Assembly (NCBI RefSeq): GCF_024600715.1
Contig: NZ_CP102332.1
Coordinates: forward strand, 2,480,001-2,544,000
Origin: Streptomyces changanensis
GTDB lineage: Bacteria; Actinomycetota; Actinomycetes; Streptomycetales; Streptomycetaceae
Direction: 5' to 3'
DNA: 64,000 nt
Part shown: positions 44,653 through 53,220 of the stretch, piece by piece
Position numbering within the stretch: position 1 is the first letter of the stretch
How the letters are laid out: each line of letters opens with the position of its first letter
The notes under the pieces: generated by a model
Seen by the model: the letters and a program-made list of their open reading frames with translations, nothing else
Database searches by the model: none
Told to the model about the DNA's origin: nothing
Made by a program: the position numbers and the translations under genes

Positions 44653-47600
44653 TCAGCTGTGCGCGCGCAGCAGGGTCCGCATGGTGCGCATGGCCACCGA
44701 CAGGTTCGCCAGGTCGAACGCGTCCGAGTTCTGGATCTCCTCGAGCGTGGTGCGGGCGCGGCCGAGGAGCGAGGCGTTCTTCCGCTCCCAGGCGGCGAAC
44801 CGCTCCTCGGGCGTCGACGTGCCGTTCCCGGCGGACAGCACGTCGGCGGTGAGCGCCGCGTGCGCCGCGTACAGGTCCTCGCGGATGGCGGCGCGGGCCA
44901 TGGACTGCCAGCGGTCCGCGCGGGGCAGCTCGATGATGCGGTCCATCAGCTGCGTGATCCGCAGCCGGTCGGCGAGGTCGTAGTACACCTCGGCGACGGC
45001 CAGCGGCTCCTTGCCGGTGCGGTCCGCGATGGCGACGATGTCGAGCGTCGGGAAGGCGGAGGAGAACCCGGCGACCCGGGCGGCCAGCTCCACGGGGACG
45101 CCCGCCCCGGTCAGCTCGGCGACCAGCCCCTCGTACCACTCCAGGTCCGCGCCGCGCAGCATCTTCGGCAGCTCGCCCCACACCTGCTCCACGCGGGCGC
45201 CGAAGAAGTCGATCGTCTCGGCGAGCTGGAGCGGCTGCGGCCGGTTGTTGAGCAGCCAGCGCGTGCCGCGCTCGACGAGGCGCCGGGAGTGCAGCCGGAT
45301 CCGGCTCTGCACGTCGGCCGGGACCTGGTTGTCGAGGGCCTCGACGGCGTCCCAGACGGCGCCGAGCCCGAAGATGGTCCGGGCGCAGGTGTGCGCGCGG
45401 ATGATCTCCTCGATCGACGCGCCCGTCTCCTCGCGGAGCCGGTGCAGATAGGTCGAGCCGCCGGTGTTCACCGTGTCGTTGACCATCACCGTGGTGATGA
45501 TCTCGCGGCGCAGGGCGTGCGCGTCGATCTGCTCGGGGAATTCCTCGCGCAGCTTCGACGGGAAGTACGCGTGGAGCAGGCTGCGCAGGTACGGGTCGTC
45601 GGGCAGGTCGGTCGCGATCAGCTCCTCCGCCACCGTGATCTTGGTGTAGGCGAGCAGGACCGCCAGCTCGGGCTGGCTCAGGCCCCTGCCGCTGTTCAGC
45701 AGCTCGCGGATCTGCCGGTCGGTGGGGAGGAACTCCAGGCCCCGGTCCAGCCGCCCGACGCCCTCCAGCCGGCGCAGGAACCGCTGGTGCGCGTGGAGCA
45801 GCGAGCTCGACTGGCCGACGGCGAGGGCGAGGGCGACGTTCTGCGCGTAGTTGTTGCGCAGGACGAGGGAGCCGACCTCGTCGGTCATCTCGGCGAGGAT
45901 CTTGTTGCGCTGCTTGACGGTCATGTCGCCGTCGGCGACCAGCCCGTTGAGCAGGATCTTGATGTTCACCTCGTGGTCGGAGGTGTCCACGCCGGCGCTG
46001 TTGTCGATGGCGTCGGTGTTGATCTTGCCGCCGTCGCCGGTGGGGCCGCCCCTGCGGGCGAACTCGATCCGGCCGAGCTGGGTGAGGCCGAGGTTGCCGC
46101 CCTCGCCGACGACCTTGACGCGCAGTTCCTCGCCGTCGACGCGGATCGGGTCGTTGGCCTTGTCGCCGACGTCGGCGTGCGTCTCGGTGGTCGCCTTGAC
46201 GTACGTGCCGATGCCGCCGTTCCACAGCAGGTCCACCGGGGCCTTGAGGATGGCCTTCATCAGTTCGGCGGGGGTCAGCTTGGTGACGCCGTCCTCGATG
46301 CCGAGGGCGGCCCGCATGTGGGCGTTGACCGGGATGGACTTGGCCTGCCGGGAGTGGACGCCGCCGCCCGGGGAGAGCAGCCCGGCGTCGTAGTCGGCCC
46401 AGGAGCTGCGGGGCAGCTCGAACAGGCGGCGCCGCTCGGCGTAGGAGACGGCCGCGTCGGGGTTCGGGTCGACGAAGATGTGCCGGTGGTCGAAGGCGGC
46501 GACGAGCCGGATGTGCTCGGAGAGCAGCATGCCGTTGCCGAAGACGTCACCGGACATGTCGCCGACGCCGACGACCGTGAAGTCCTGCGTCTGGGTGTCG
46601 TGGCCGAGCTCCCGGAAGTGCCGCTCGACCGACTCCCACGCGCCGCGGGCGGTGATGCCCATGCCCTTGTGGTCGTAGCCGGCGGAGCCGCCGGAGGCGA
46701 AGGCGTCGCCGAGCCAGAAGCCGTAGCCGACGGCGACCTCGTTGGCGATGTCGGAGAACGTCGCGGTCCCCTTGTCGGCGGCGACGACGAGGTAGGTGTC
46801 GTCCTCGTCGTGGCGGACGACGTCGGCGGGCGGCACGACCTCGCCCGCGACGAGGTTGTCCGTGATGTCGAGGAGCGCGGAGATGAACGTCCGGTAGGCG
46901 GCGATCCCCTCGGCGAGCCACGCGTCGCGGTCGACGGACGGGTCGGGCAGCTGCTTGGCGACGAAGCCGCCCTTCGCGCCGACGGGGACGATGACGGTGT
47001 TCTTCACCATCTGCGCCTTGACCAGGCCGAGGATCTCCGTACGGAAGTCCTCGCGCCGGTCGGACCAGCGCAGACCGCCGCGCGCGACCTTGCCGAAGCG
47101 CAGGTGGACGCCCTCGACGCGGGGCGAGTACACCCAGATCTCGAAGGCCGGGCGCGGGGCGGGCAGGTCGGGCATGGCCTGCGGGTCGAACTTCATCGAC
47201 ACGTAGGGGTGCGGCCGGCCGTCGGCGTCCTTCTGGAAGAAGTTCGTGCGCAGCGTCGCCTTGATGACGGTGAGGAACGACCGCAGGATCCGGTCGTCGT
47301 CGAGCGACGCGACCTGGTCGAGCGCGCCGTCGAGCTCCTCCAGGAGCCCGTCGATCAGCTCGGTCCCGGCCCGCTGCCGCTCCGGCGCCATCCGCGCCTC
47401 GAAGAGCGAGACGAGCAGCCGCGTGGTGTGGACGTTGTCGCGGAGGGTGTCCTCCATGTAGTCCTGGCTGAACGTCAGGCCGGCCTGCCGCAGGTACTTG
47501 GCGTAGGCGCGCAGCACCATCGCCTGCCGCCAGGTCAGCCCGGCGGTCAGGACGAGGGCGTTGAAGCCGTCGTTCTCCGCCTGTCCGGTCCAGGTCGCGG

Positions 47601-49584
47601 CGAACGCCTCCTGGAACCGCTCGCGGGCGTCGTCGCGGAAGTCGGCGCCGTTGCCCGTGGTGGGCATGCGCAGGCCGAAGTCGTAGATCCACGCGTGGGT
47701 GCGGTCGGCGCAGCGCAGCTCGTACGGCCGCTCGTCGACGACCTCGACGCCGAGCCGGTTGAGGACCGGCAGCACCGCCGAGAGCGACACCTGCGCACCC
47801 GACTTGTAGATCTTGAAGCGGCGTTCGCCGGGGGCGGCGCCGACCGGCTCGTACAGGGAGAGCGCGAAGTCCTCGCCGCCGTGGCCGAGCTGCTCCAGCT
47901 GCAGGACGTCGGCGACGGCCGCCCGCGGCGAGTGGTCGGCCTTGTACCCCTCGGTGAAGGCGCCGCCGTACCGGCGCAGCAGGTCGGAGGCGCGCTCCTC
48001 GCCGGACTCGGCGTTGAGGGCCTCGGCGAAGCCGTCCGCCCAGGAACGGGCGGCCTCGGCGAGCCGCGTCTCGATGCGGTCGGCGTCGGCGTCGGTGAGC
48101 GGCGTGAGGGTGGAGCCCTGCGGGACGCGCACGACGAAGTGGAGGCGGGAGAGGACCGACTCGGTGTTCCAGGCGGTGAAGTCGACGCTGGTGCCGCCGA
48201 GCTCCTCCTTCAGGATGTCCGTGAGCCGCTCGCGGACCGTGGTGTTGAACCGGTCGCGCGGCAGGTAGACGAGGGCGGAGTAGTAGCGGCCGTACTCGTC
48301 CTGGCGCAGGTACAGGCGCAGCCGGCGGCGCTCCTGGAGGTACAGGACGCTGGTGACGATGGCCAGCAGCTGGTCGACGGGCGTCTGGAACAGCTCGTCG
48401 CGCGGGTAGGTCTCCAGGATCTGCAGCAGGTCGCGCCCGTCGTGGCTGGCGGGCGAGAACCCGGCGGCCTCCAGCAGCTCGGCCACCTTGCGGCGGATGA
48501 CGGGGACGCGCCGCACGGACTCGGTGTAGGCGGCGGAGGAGAACAGTCCGAGGAAGCGCCGCTCGCCGACGACGTTGCCGGCGGCGTCGAACTTCTTCAC
48601 GCCGATGTAGTCCAGGTACGACGGCCGGTGGACGGTGGCGCGGCTGTTGGCCTTGGTGAGGATGAGCAGCCGGTGCTCGCGGGCCTTGGCGCGGGCGTCG
48701 GCGGGCAGCCGGTTGAACGACGGCGAGACGGGGTGGCCGTGGGCGTCGTCGTCACCGGCGTGGTGCGGGTCGGAGCGGAGGATGCCGAGGCCGGTGCCGG
48801 GGACGGCCGCGAGGGCGTCGCCGTCGACGAGGGTGTACTCGCGGTAGCCGAGGAAGGTGAAGTGGTCGTCGGCGAGCCACCGCAGCAGCTCGCGCGCCTC
48901 CTCCAGCTCGCTGGGGTGCAGGTCCTCGGCGACGGGCTCGTCGGTGAGGTCGTCGGCGAGGCGCAGCGCCGCGTCACGCATCTTCTCCCAGTCCTCGACG
49001 GCCTCGCGGACGTCGGACAGGACGCGCAGCAGGTCGGTGGTGATCTGCTGGAGGTCGGCGCGGTCGGTCTCGCGGTCGATCTCCACGTGGATCCAGGACT
49101 CGACGAGCGCGTCGTGCGGGCGCTCCCCGGCGCCGGGGCCGGGGGCGGAGGGCAGGACCTCGATGAGCTTCCCGGTCACGTCGCGGCGGACGACGACCTG
49201 CGGGTGCACGACGAGGTGGATGCCGCGGTTCTGTCGGGACAGCTCGTTGGTGACGGAGTCGACGAGGAACGGCATGTCGTCCGTGACCACCTCGACGACG
49301 GAGTGGCTGCACGTCCAGCCGTTCTCCTCGACGGTGGGCGTGTGGACGCGCACCCGCGCCTTCCCCTGGGGGCGGTTCTCGGCCAGCCGGTAGTGGGAGA
49401 GGGCGGCGCCGAACACGTCGACCGGGTCACGGTCGGCGAGGTCCTCGGGAGCCGTGTGCAGGTAGTAGCGCTGGAGGTACTCGAGCACGGTCTCCGGGTC
49501 GGGCCGGTCGCCGGGCTCGTTCTCAGCTACCCGGGCGGCCCGCTCGAGCAGCTCGGCCTTGGCTTCGTCCAGCTTGGTCTGCAT
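44653..49584 (-). CDS. NAD-specific glutamate dehydrogenase, 180-kDa class
   Basis: 1643 residues, the full length of the large NAD-GDH class first described in Streptomyces clavuligerus. It deaminates glutamate to 2-oxoglutarate and ammonia in the cytoplasm. The catalytic core near residues 820-900 has ARGGLRWSDRREDFRTEILG and KGGFVAKQ, with the dinucleotide domain downstream. The long N-terminal regulatory region includes ACT-like stretches, and the C-terminal region is helical. The ATG is 1643 codons from the TGA with no internal stop. It is probably monocistronic, given the terminator at 44601. Confidence 0.95.
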   Translation of the reverse strand: MQTKLDEAKAELLERAARVAENEPGDRPDPETVLEYLQRYYLHTAPEDLADRDPVDVFGAALSHYRLAENRPQGKARVRVHTPTVEENGWTCSHSVVEVVTDDMPFLVDSVTNELSRQNRGIHLVVHPQVVVRRDVTGKLIEVLPSAPGPGAGERPHDALVESWIHVEIDRETDRADLQQITTDLLRVLSDVREAVEDWEKMRDAALRLADDLTDEPVAEDLHPSELEEARELLRWLADDHFTFLGYREYTLVDGDALAAVPGTGLGILRSDPHHAGDDDAHGHPVSPSFNRLPADARAKAREHRLLILTKANSRATVHRPSYLDYIGVKKFDAAGNVVGERRFLGLFSSAAYTESVRRVPVIRRKVAELLEAAGFSPASHDGRDLLQILETYPRDELFQTPVDQLLAIVTSVLYLQERRRLRLYLRQDEYGRYYSALVYLPRDRFNTTVRERLTDILKEELGGTSVDFTAWNTESVLSRLHFVVRVPQGSTLTPLTDADADRIETRLAEAARSWADGFAEALNAESGEERASDLLRRYGGAFTEGYKADHSPRAAVADVLQLEQLGHGGEDFALSLYEPVGAAPGERRFKIYKSGAQVSLSAVLPVLNRLGVEVVDERPYELRCADRTHAWIYDFGLRMPTTGNGADFRDDARERFQEAFAATWTGQAENDGFNALVLTAGLTWRQAMVLRAYAKYLRQAGLTFSQDYMEDTLRDNVHTTRLLVSLFEARMAPERQRAGTELIDGLLEELDGALDQVASLDDDRILRSFLTVIKATLRTNFFQKDADGRPHPYVSMKFDPQAMPDLPAPRPAFEIWVYSPRVEGVHLRFGKVARGGLRWSDRREDFRTEILGLVKAQMVKNTVIVPVGAKGGFVAKQLPDPSVDRDAWLAEGIAAYRTFISALLDITDNLVAGEVVPPADVVRHDEDDTYLVVAADKGTATFSDIANEVAVGYGFWLGDAFASGGSAGYDHKGMGITARGAWESVERHFRELGHDTQTQDFTVVGVGDMSGDVFGNGMLLSEHIRLVAAFDHRHIFVDPNPDAAVSYAERRRLFELPRSSWADYDAGLLSPGGGVHSRQAKSIPVNAHMRAALGIEDGVTKLTPAELMKAILKAPVDLLWNGGIGTYVKATTETHADVGDKANDPIRVDGEELRVKVVGEGGNLGLTQLGRIEFARRGGPTGDGGKINTDAIDNSAGVDTSDHEVNIKILLNGLVADGDMTVKQRNKILAEMTDEVGSLVLRNNYAQNVALALAVGQSSSLLHAHQRFLRRLEGVGRLDRGLEFLPTDRQIRELLNSGRGLSQPELAVLLAYTKITVAEELIATDLPDDPYLRSLLHAYFPSKLREEFPEQIDAHALRREIITTVMVNDTVNTGGSTYLHRLREETGASIEEIIRAHTCARTIFGLGAVWDAVEALDNQVPADVQSRIRLHSRRLVERGTRWLLNNRPQPLQLAETIDFFGARVEQVWGELPKMLRGADLEWYEGLVAELTGAGVPVELAARVAGFSSAFPTLDIVAIADRTGKEPLAVAEVYYDLADRLRITQLMDRIIELPRADRWQSMARAAIREDLYAAHAALTADVLSAGNGTSTPEERFAAWERKNASLLGRARTTLEEIQNSDAFDLANLSVAMRTMRTLLRAHS

Positions 49585-50354
49585 GTCCTCGGCTCCTGTC
49601 GCGCGCCGTTGCGTGACGTAGGGGGAAGGGTGTGGCGGGACTGCGCCCCCACGCGGGGTATCCGCTCGGAGGGGTCGTCATGCCTGTACGTGAGAATCCC
49701 GGTCCCATCTCGGCCATTCTCGGCGAGCACGCCGCGTGCGGCGGGGGAACCGGGCAGGAAGGACCAGCGTCCGCCCGGGCACGATGGCACACCGGGCGCC
49801 GGCCGGGGGCTCCGCTGCCCCCAGGGCGTATAGCGCTGATCACGGGTCCAGGCTATCGCTCCTCACCCCCCGGTCGTCATGGGCCGGTGGAGTACAAAAG
49901 ACGGTGGCCGAATTTGACACTTCGGACAGCGACAGAACGCCCCGGACCACGCTCACGCGAGGGACGGGGGGCGGGGGCCGCGCGGGGCGCCGCGCCGGCG
50001 GGGCGGCGGGGGACGGACGGGGGCCCCGCCGGCGCGGGCGGCGGGGCGGCGGGGACGGGCGGAGGCGGCGCGGGGGGCGTACTGGGGCACGGCGCCGGGG
50101 GCGGTGGAGCCCCGGCCGCGGCGGGTGGCGGGGGTGGTGCCGGAGGCGGTGGGGGCCGGTCGCGCCGGGGTGGCGGGGTGGCCGGGGCCCGGCGGTGCGG
50201 GGTGGCGAGAGTGACGTGGGCTCGTCTGGCGGTGGGGGTGGCTGGGGGCGGGCGGGACCTCGCGAGCCCGCCACGGCCTCGCCAGACAGGGTGGCGGTGT
50301 GGCCGTGGGGCGCCGTGGGGCCGTTGCGGCCAGTGGGGCCGTGGGGCCGGTGGG
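49585..50354. other. 770-bp intergenic region with an extreme G-rich segment
   Basis: The 49585-49950 part is the leader and promoter area of the dehydrogenase gene, with less extreme composition (GAGTACAAAAGACGG and GAATTTGACACTTCGG around 49890-49925). From 49961 to 50340 the plus strand is dominated by runs of three to six G. Open frames exist, but codon bias, starts and ribosome sites do not support a gene. I see no feature beyond the composition. Confidence 0.5.
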
Positions 50355-51017
50355 TCAGGCGATCAGGTCCTCCGCGACGGCGACGGCCTCCGCGAGGGTG
50401 TCCACGACCGGCACGCCCACCGACTGGAGGCTGGCCCTGCTGTGGGAGCCGCCCGTGTACAGGACGGCCCGCGCCCCGACGTGCGCCGCGGCGAGCGCGT
50501 CGTCCGCGGCGTCCCCGATGACCACGATCCGCTCCGGCGGCACGCCGTCGAGGGCGCGCAGGTGGCGCACCATGTGCTCGGCCTTGCCCGCCGTCGACCG
50601 GTCCGTCCGGCCGTCGACACGGACGAACCACTCCTCGATGCCGTGCCGCCGCACCAGCGGGAGCAGCCGTTCGTGCGGCGCCAGCGACAGCAGCGACTGC
50701 GTCCGGCCCAGTCCGCTCGCGGCGGCGAGCAGCTCAGCGGCGCCGTCGGTCAGCCCGCAGCCCTCGGCGCGGGCCCAGTAGTGCCGGTGGAACGTCCCGT
50801 CCATGAGCTGCCACTCGGTCTCGTCCGGCAGCCGTCCGAGCAGCCGCTGGTAGAAGACGGGGATGGGGACGCAGTACAGCTCGCGGTACCGCTCCAGTGT
50901 GATCGGCGCGATGCCGAGCTCCTCGAACGCGGCGTTCGTCGCCTCGATGACGGCGGAGATGTCGTCGAGCAGCGTCCCGTTCCAGTCCCAGACGAGATGC
51001 GTCCTGCGCCTGTCCAT
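50355..51017 (-). CDS. HAD family hydrolase
   Basis: 220 residues of the phosphoglycolate-phosphatase-like HAD group. Motif I is VWDWNGTLLDD; the usual second Asp is Asn here, which is seen in some members of the family. Motif III Lys lies in STAGKAEHMV, and motif IV is VVIGDAADDALAA. The ATG at 51017 follows GGGGGAGAGC. An upstream in-frame ATG (51032) is less likely. The substrate is a phosphorylated small molecule, not identifiable from sequence. Confidence 0.9.
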   Translation of the reverse strand: MDRRRTHLVWDWNGTLLDDISAVIEATNAAFEELGIAPITLERYRELYCVPIPVFYQRLLGRLPDETEWQLMDGTFHRHYWARAEGCGLTDGAAELLAAASGLGRTQSLLSLAPHERLLPLVRRHGIEEWFVRVDGRTDRSTAGKAEHMVRHLRALDGVPPERIVVIGDAADDALAAAHVGARAVLYTGGSHSRASLQSVGVPVVDTLAEAVAVAEDLIA

Positions 51018-51047
51018 GCTCTCCCCCATGCCGCTGCCCCGCGTGCC

Positions 51048-51151
51048 GGGCCCTGTCCGTGCCCTGTCGTGCCGCGCCGGGCCCTGCCGTGTCCTGTCTC
51101 GTACCGTGCCGTGCCGTGCTGTGCTGTGCTGTGCCTGGCGGTGCCGTGCTG
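51048..51151. repeat. Degenerate 5-bp (GTGCC/GTGCT) simple repeat
   Basis: About 100 bp of reiterated GTGCC, GTGCT and TGTCC units upstream of the HAD gene. Low complexity, with no coding signal. Probably slippage-prone. Confidence 0.7.
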
Positions 51152-51262
51152 TGCGCAACGCCCTGCGCCCAGGGTGGCGGGGCCGCGCCCGACGGCACGG
51201 TCCCGGACCCGGGTGATGCCCTCAGCCGGGGCGGATCATGCCGCGCGTGCTCCCGGCTGTCG

Positions 51263-51769
51263 TCAGCCGATGAGGTGCGGGACCTCCTGCAGGCCGTACC
51301 AGAGCAGCTCGTGGTCCTCCGCGCCGTCCACGGTGAACTGGGCGTCGTCGTCGCCCATGTCGGCCGCGCCGAGCGCGGCCGCGGCGGCGGTGACGTCCGG
51401 TTCGGCCTCGTCGGAGTCGGCGTGCACCGCGGCGGCCTTGGCGAGCGGCACGGGGCCGGTGACGCGCACCTCACCCACCGAGTCCGGGTCGAGGCCGCCG
51501 TCGGGGTCGGCGGTGGCAGCGCCGTCGGGGACGTCCACGGCGACGACGACGCGACGGCGCGCGGCGGCCGGGTCGGCGGCCAGCAGGCGCAACGAGGCGG
51601 CGGCGGCGCGGCTGAGGGCCGCGTACTCCAGCTCCTCGATGTCGTCGGAGACGTACCACTCGCGCAGCCCGGGGGTGACGGCGTAGGCGGTCAGGGGGCT
51701 GCTGCCGAGGGTGCCCGTACGGTGCGCCTGTGCGAGACCGGGGAGGGTCAGGGGAACGTACACGCGCAT
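51263..51769 (-). CDS. DUF6912-like conserved actinobacterial protein
   Basis: 168 residues beginning MRVYVPLTLPGLAQAHRTG, a soluble alpha/beta protein with an acidic C-terminal half (EAEPDVTAAAAALGAADMGD). Its family seems restricted to actinobacteria and, as I recall, lies near secA in Streptomyces. Function unknown. ATG 51769 was chosen because the conserved MRVYVPLT start follows it. No signal peptide or TM helix is present. Confidence 0.8.
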   Translation of the reverse strand: MRVYVPLTLPGLAQAHRTGTLGSSPLTAYAVTPGLREWYVSDDIEELEYAALSRAAAASLRLLAADPAAARRRVVVAVDVPDGAATADPDGGLDPDSVGEVRVTGPVPLAKAAAVHADSDEAEPDVTAAAAALGAADMGDDDAQFTVDGAEDHELLWYGLQEVPHLIG

Positions 51770-52055
51770 GACAGGCCGCTTTCGTAGTCGGAAGACACCC
51801 TCAGGATACGTGCGCCGGTACCCCTTCGGGGGCCGGTGTCCCCCTCCCCCGCGGTCCACTCCGTGCCCCACGCGACACGCGTCGGGCCCGTCCTACCGGG
51901 GCCCGCGTCACCCGGATAGGTGATCGTCGCACGAGGTCGGGAGGGGTGCCGAGGCGCGTTGCGACGCGGTCTGCGGCCCCCGTAGAAGTGGCCCACCGCG
52001 AAGTTACCTCCCGGTACTACCTCCGGGTAGTCCGGTCGACGGAAGGACCACGCCG

Positions 52056-52790
52056 ATGACCAGCACCCCCGCGTCCGTACGCGCTGCCGTGCCCGTGCCC
52101 GTACGCACCCGCCCCGACGGAAGCGGCCCGGAGGGGGCGCGCGAGTCCGGGGGCCCGGGGGCCGCGGAGCCCCGGGTTCCCCGGGCGCGGGAGGCCGGCG
52201 CGGTGGCGCGCCCGTCGCGCTCGGCGGGCAGGCCGGGTGGTCGCCGGGACGCCCGCCGCCCCGGCGACGCCCCCCGCCCGGGCGGGGGCGCCCGGCCGGG
52301 CGGGGGCGTGCGGCCGGGTGGTGGCGGGTGGTCCGCTGGGGGCGCCGGGCCGGCTGGGGGCGTGCGGCCGGCTGGGGGCGTGCGGCCCGGTGAGGGCGTG
52401 CGCTCGGCGGAGGGGACGCGGCCGGGTGACGCCCGCCCTCGCGCGCTGCCGCCGCACGTGCTGTTCGCGGAGCGCCTGCTGGCCGTCCTCACCGGGGAGC
52501 GGCCCGTGCACTGGATGCTGGGGCAGACGATCGGCGAGGCGTACGAGCAGCTGATCCGCCTCGCTCCCGCGAACCCCCTGCGCGCCGCCGGTGTCGCAGG
52601 CCCCTCGCCAGGCCGCCATGCGCGCCCGGTGCTGCGCCACTGCGCGGGTTCGCCGCTGCGGCCGGGTGTGGTGGAGGCGTACGCCAGCGTGACGGCGGGT
52701 GGCCGGGTCCGGGCGATGGCGTTCCGCCTGGAGCTGGGCGCGGACCGCCGCTGGCGCTGCGCGGCCGTCGAACTGGGCCCGACCGTCTGA
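52056..52790 (+). CDS. Rv3235-family protein with low-complexity N-terminus
   Basis: 244 residues. Residues 1-130 are Gly/Arg/Pro rich and repetitive (GGVRPGGG-type units), probably disordered. The C-terminal domain is conserved in character (LPPHVLFAERLLAVLTGERP, then EAYEQLIRLAPANPL), matching the Rv3235 family that sits beside secA in actinobacteria. GAAGGA precedes the ATG. Function unknown; secretion or division links have only been suggested by synteny. Confidence 0.8.
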   Translation: MTSTPASVRAAVPVPVRTRPDGSGPEGARESGGPGAAEPRVPRAREAGAVARPSRSAGRPGGRRDARRPGDAPRPGGGARPGGGVRPGGGGWSAGGAGPAGGVRPAGGVRPGEGVRSAEGTRPGDARPRALPPHVLFAERLLAVLTGERPVHWMLGQTIGEAYEQLIRLAPANPLRAAGVAGPSPGRHARPVLRHCAGSPLRPGVVEAYASVTAGGRVRAMAFRLELGADRRWRCAAVELGPTV

Positions 52791-53139
52791 CCCGCGCCGG
52801 CCGGCCGGCCGCGTAACGCCCGCGTGGCGCCCCTCCCGGGCCACAACGCCATCCTGGCTCCACGACCGCCCCCGGGGACAGCTCCGGAGCCAGGCCCACG
52901 GCAAGGCCGGGGAGCGGGTCGCGGCAGGCCCGGGGCGTGCCACGAGAGGCCCGGACGAGCGACGGCCCGGCCTCCGGCTCCAGCCCCGGTACCGACAATC
53001 CCCCGTACGTCGGCCCCGCCATGGACGGCCCCGCCATACGGCCCCTCCACGGGCCCCTCCACGGGCCCCGGCGCGGGCACGTGCGCGGGCACAGGCACGG
53101 GTGCGGCGGGCGGCGGCCCCGTTCCCGGCACACGCGGAA
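52791..53139. other. Intergenic region between Rv3235-like gene and secA terminator
   Basis: About 350 bp of Pro/Gly-codon-like GC-rich sequence with short repeats (CCCCGCCAT and CACGGGCCCCTC around 53020-53070). No start, ribosome site and codon-bias combination supports a gene on either strand. Confidence 0.4.
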
Positions 53140-53181
53140 GGCGGGGCCGGTACGCGCTCGGGTGCGCGTACCGGCCCCGCC
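53140..53181. terminator. secA terminator hairpin
   Basis: A perfect 18-bp stem: GGCGGGGCCGGTACGCGC pairs with its complement across a 6-nt loop, 40 nt past the secA stop. The convergent Rv3235-like gene may use it as well. Confidence 0.8.
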
Positions 53182-53220
53182 TCACGACGTGGACCGCGGC
53201 CGTCCGGACGACCGGTGGGG

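Noticed and set aside
43372..49833. Plus-strand open frame of over 2100 codons across the dehydrogenase gene
   Set aside because: Antisense shadow of the 1643-residue dehydrogenase. The composition is unnatural and no start context is present.
49682..50350. Gly-rich plus-strand ORF beginning MPVRENPGPISAILGE
   Set aside because: No ribosome site, and the sequence dissolves into G-run-driven Gly/Ala/Arg. Treated as non-coding.
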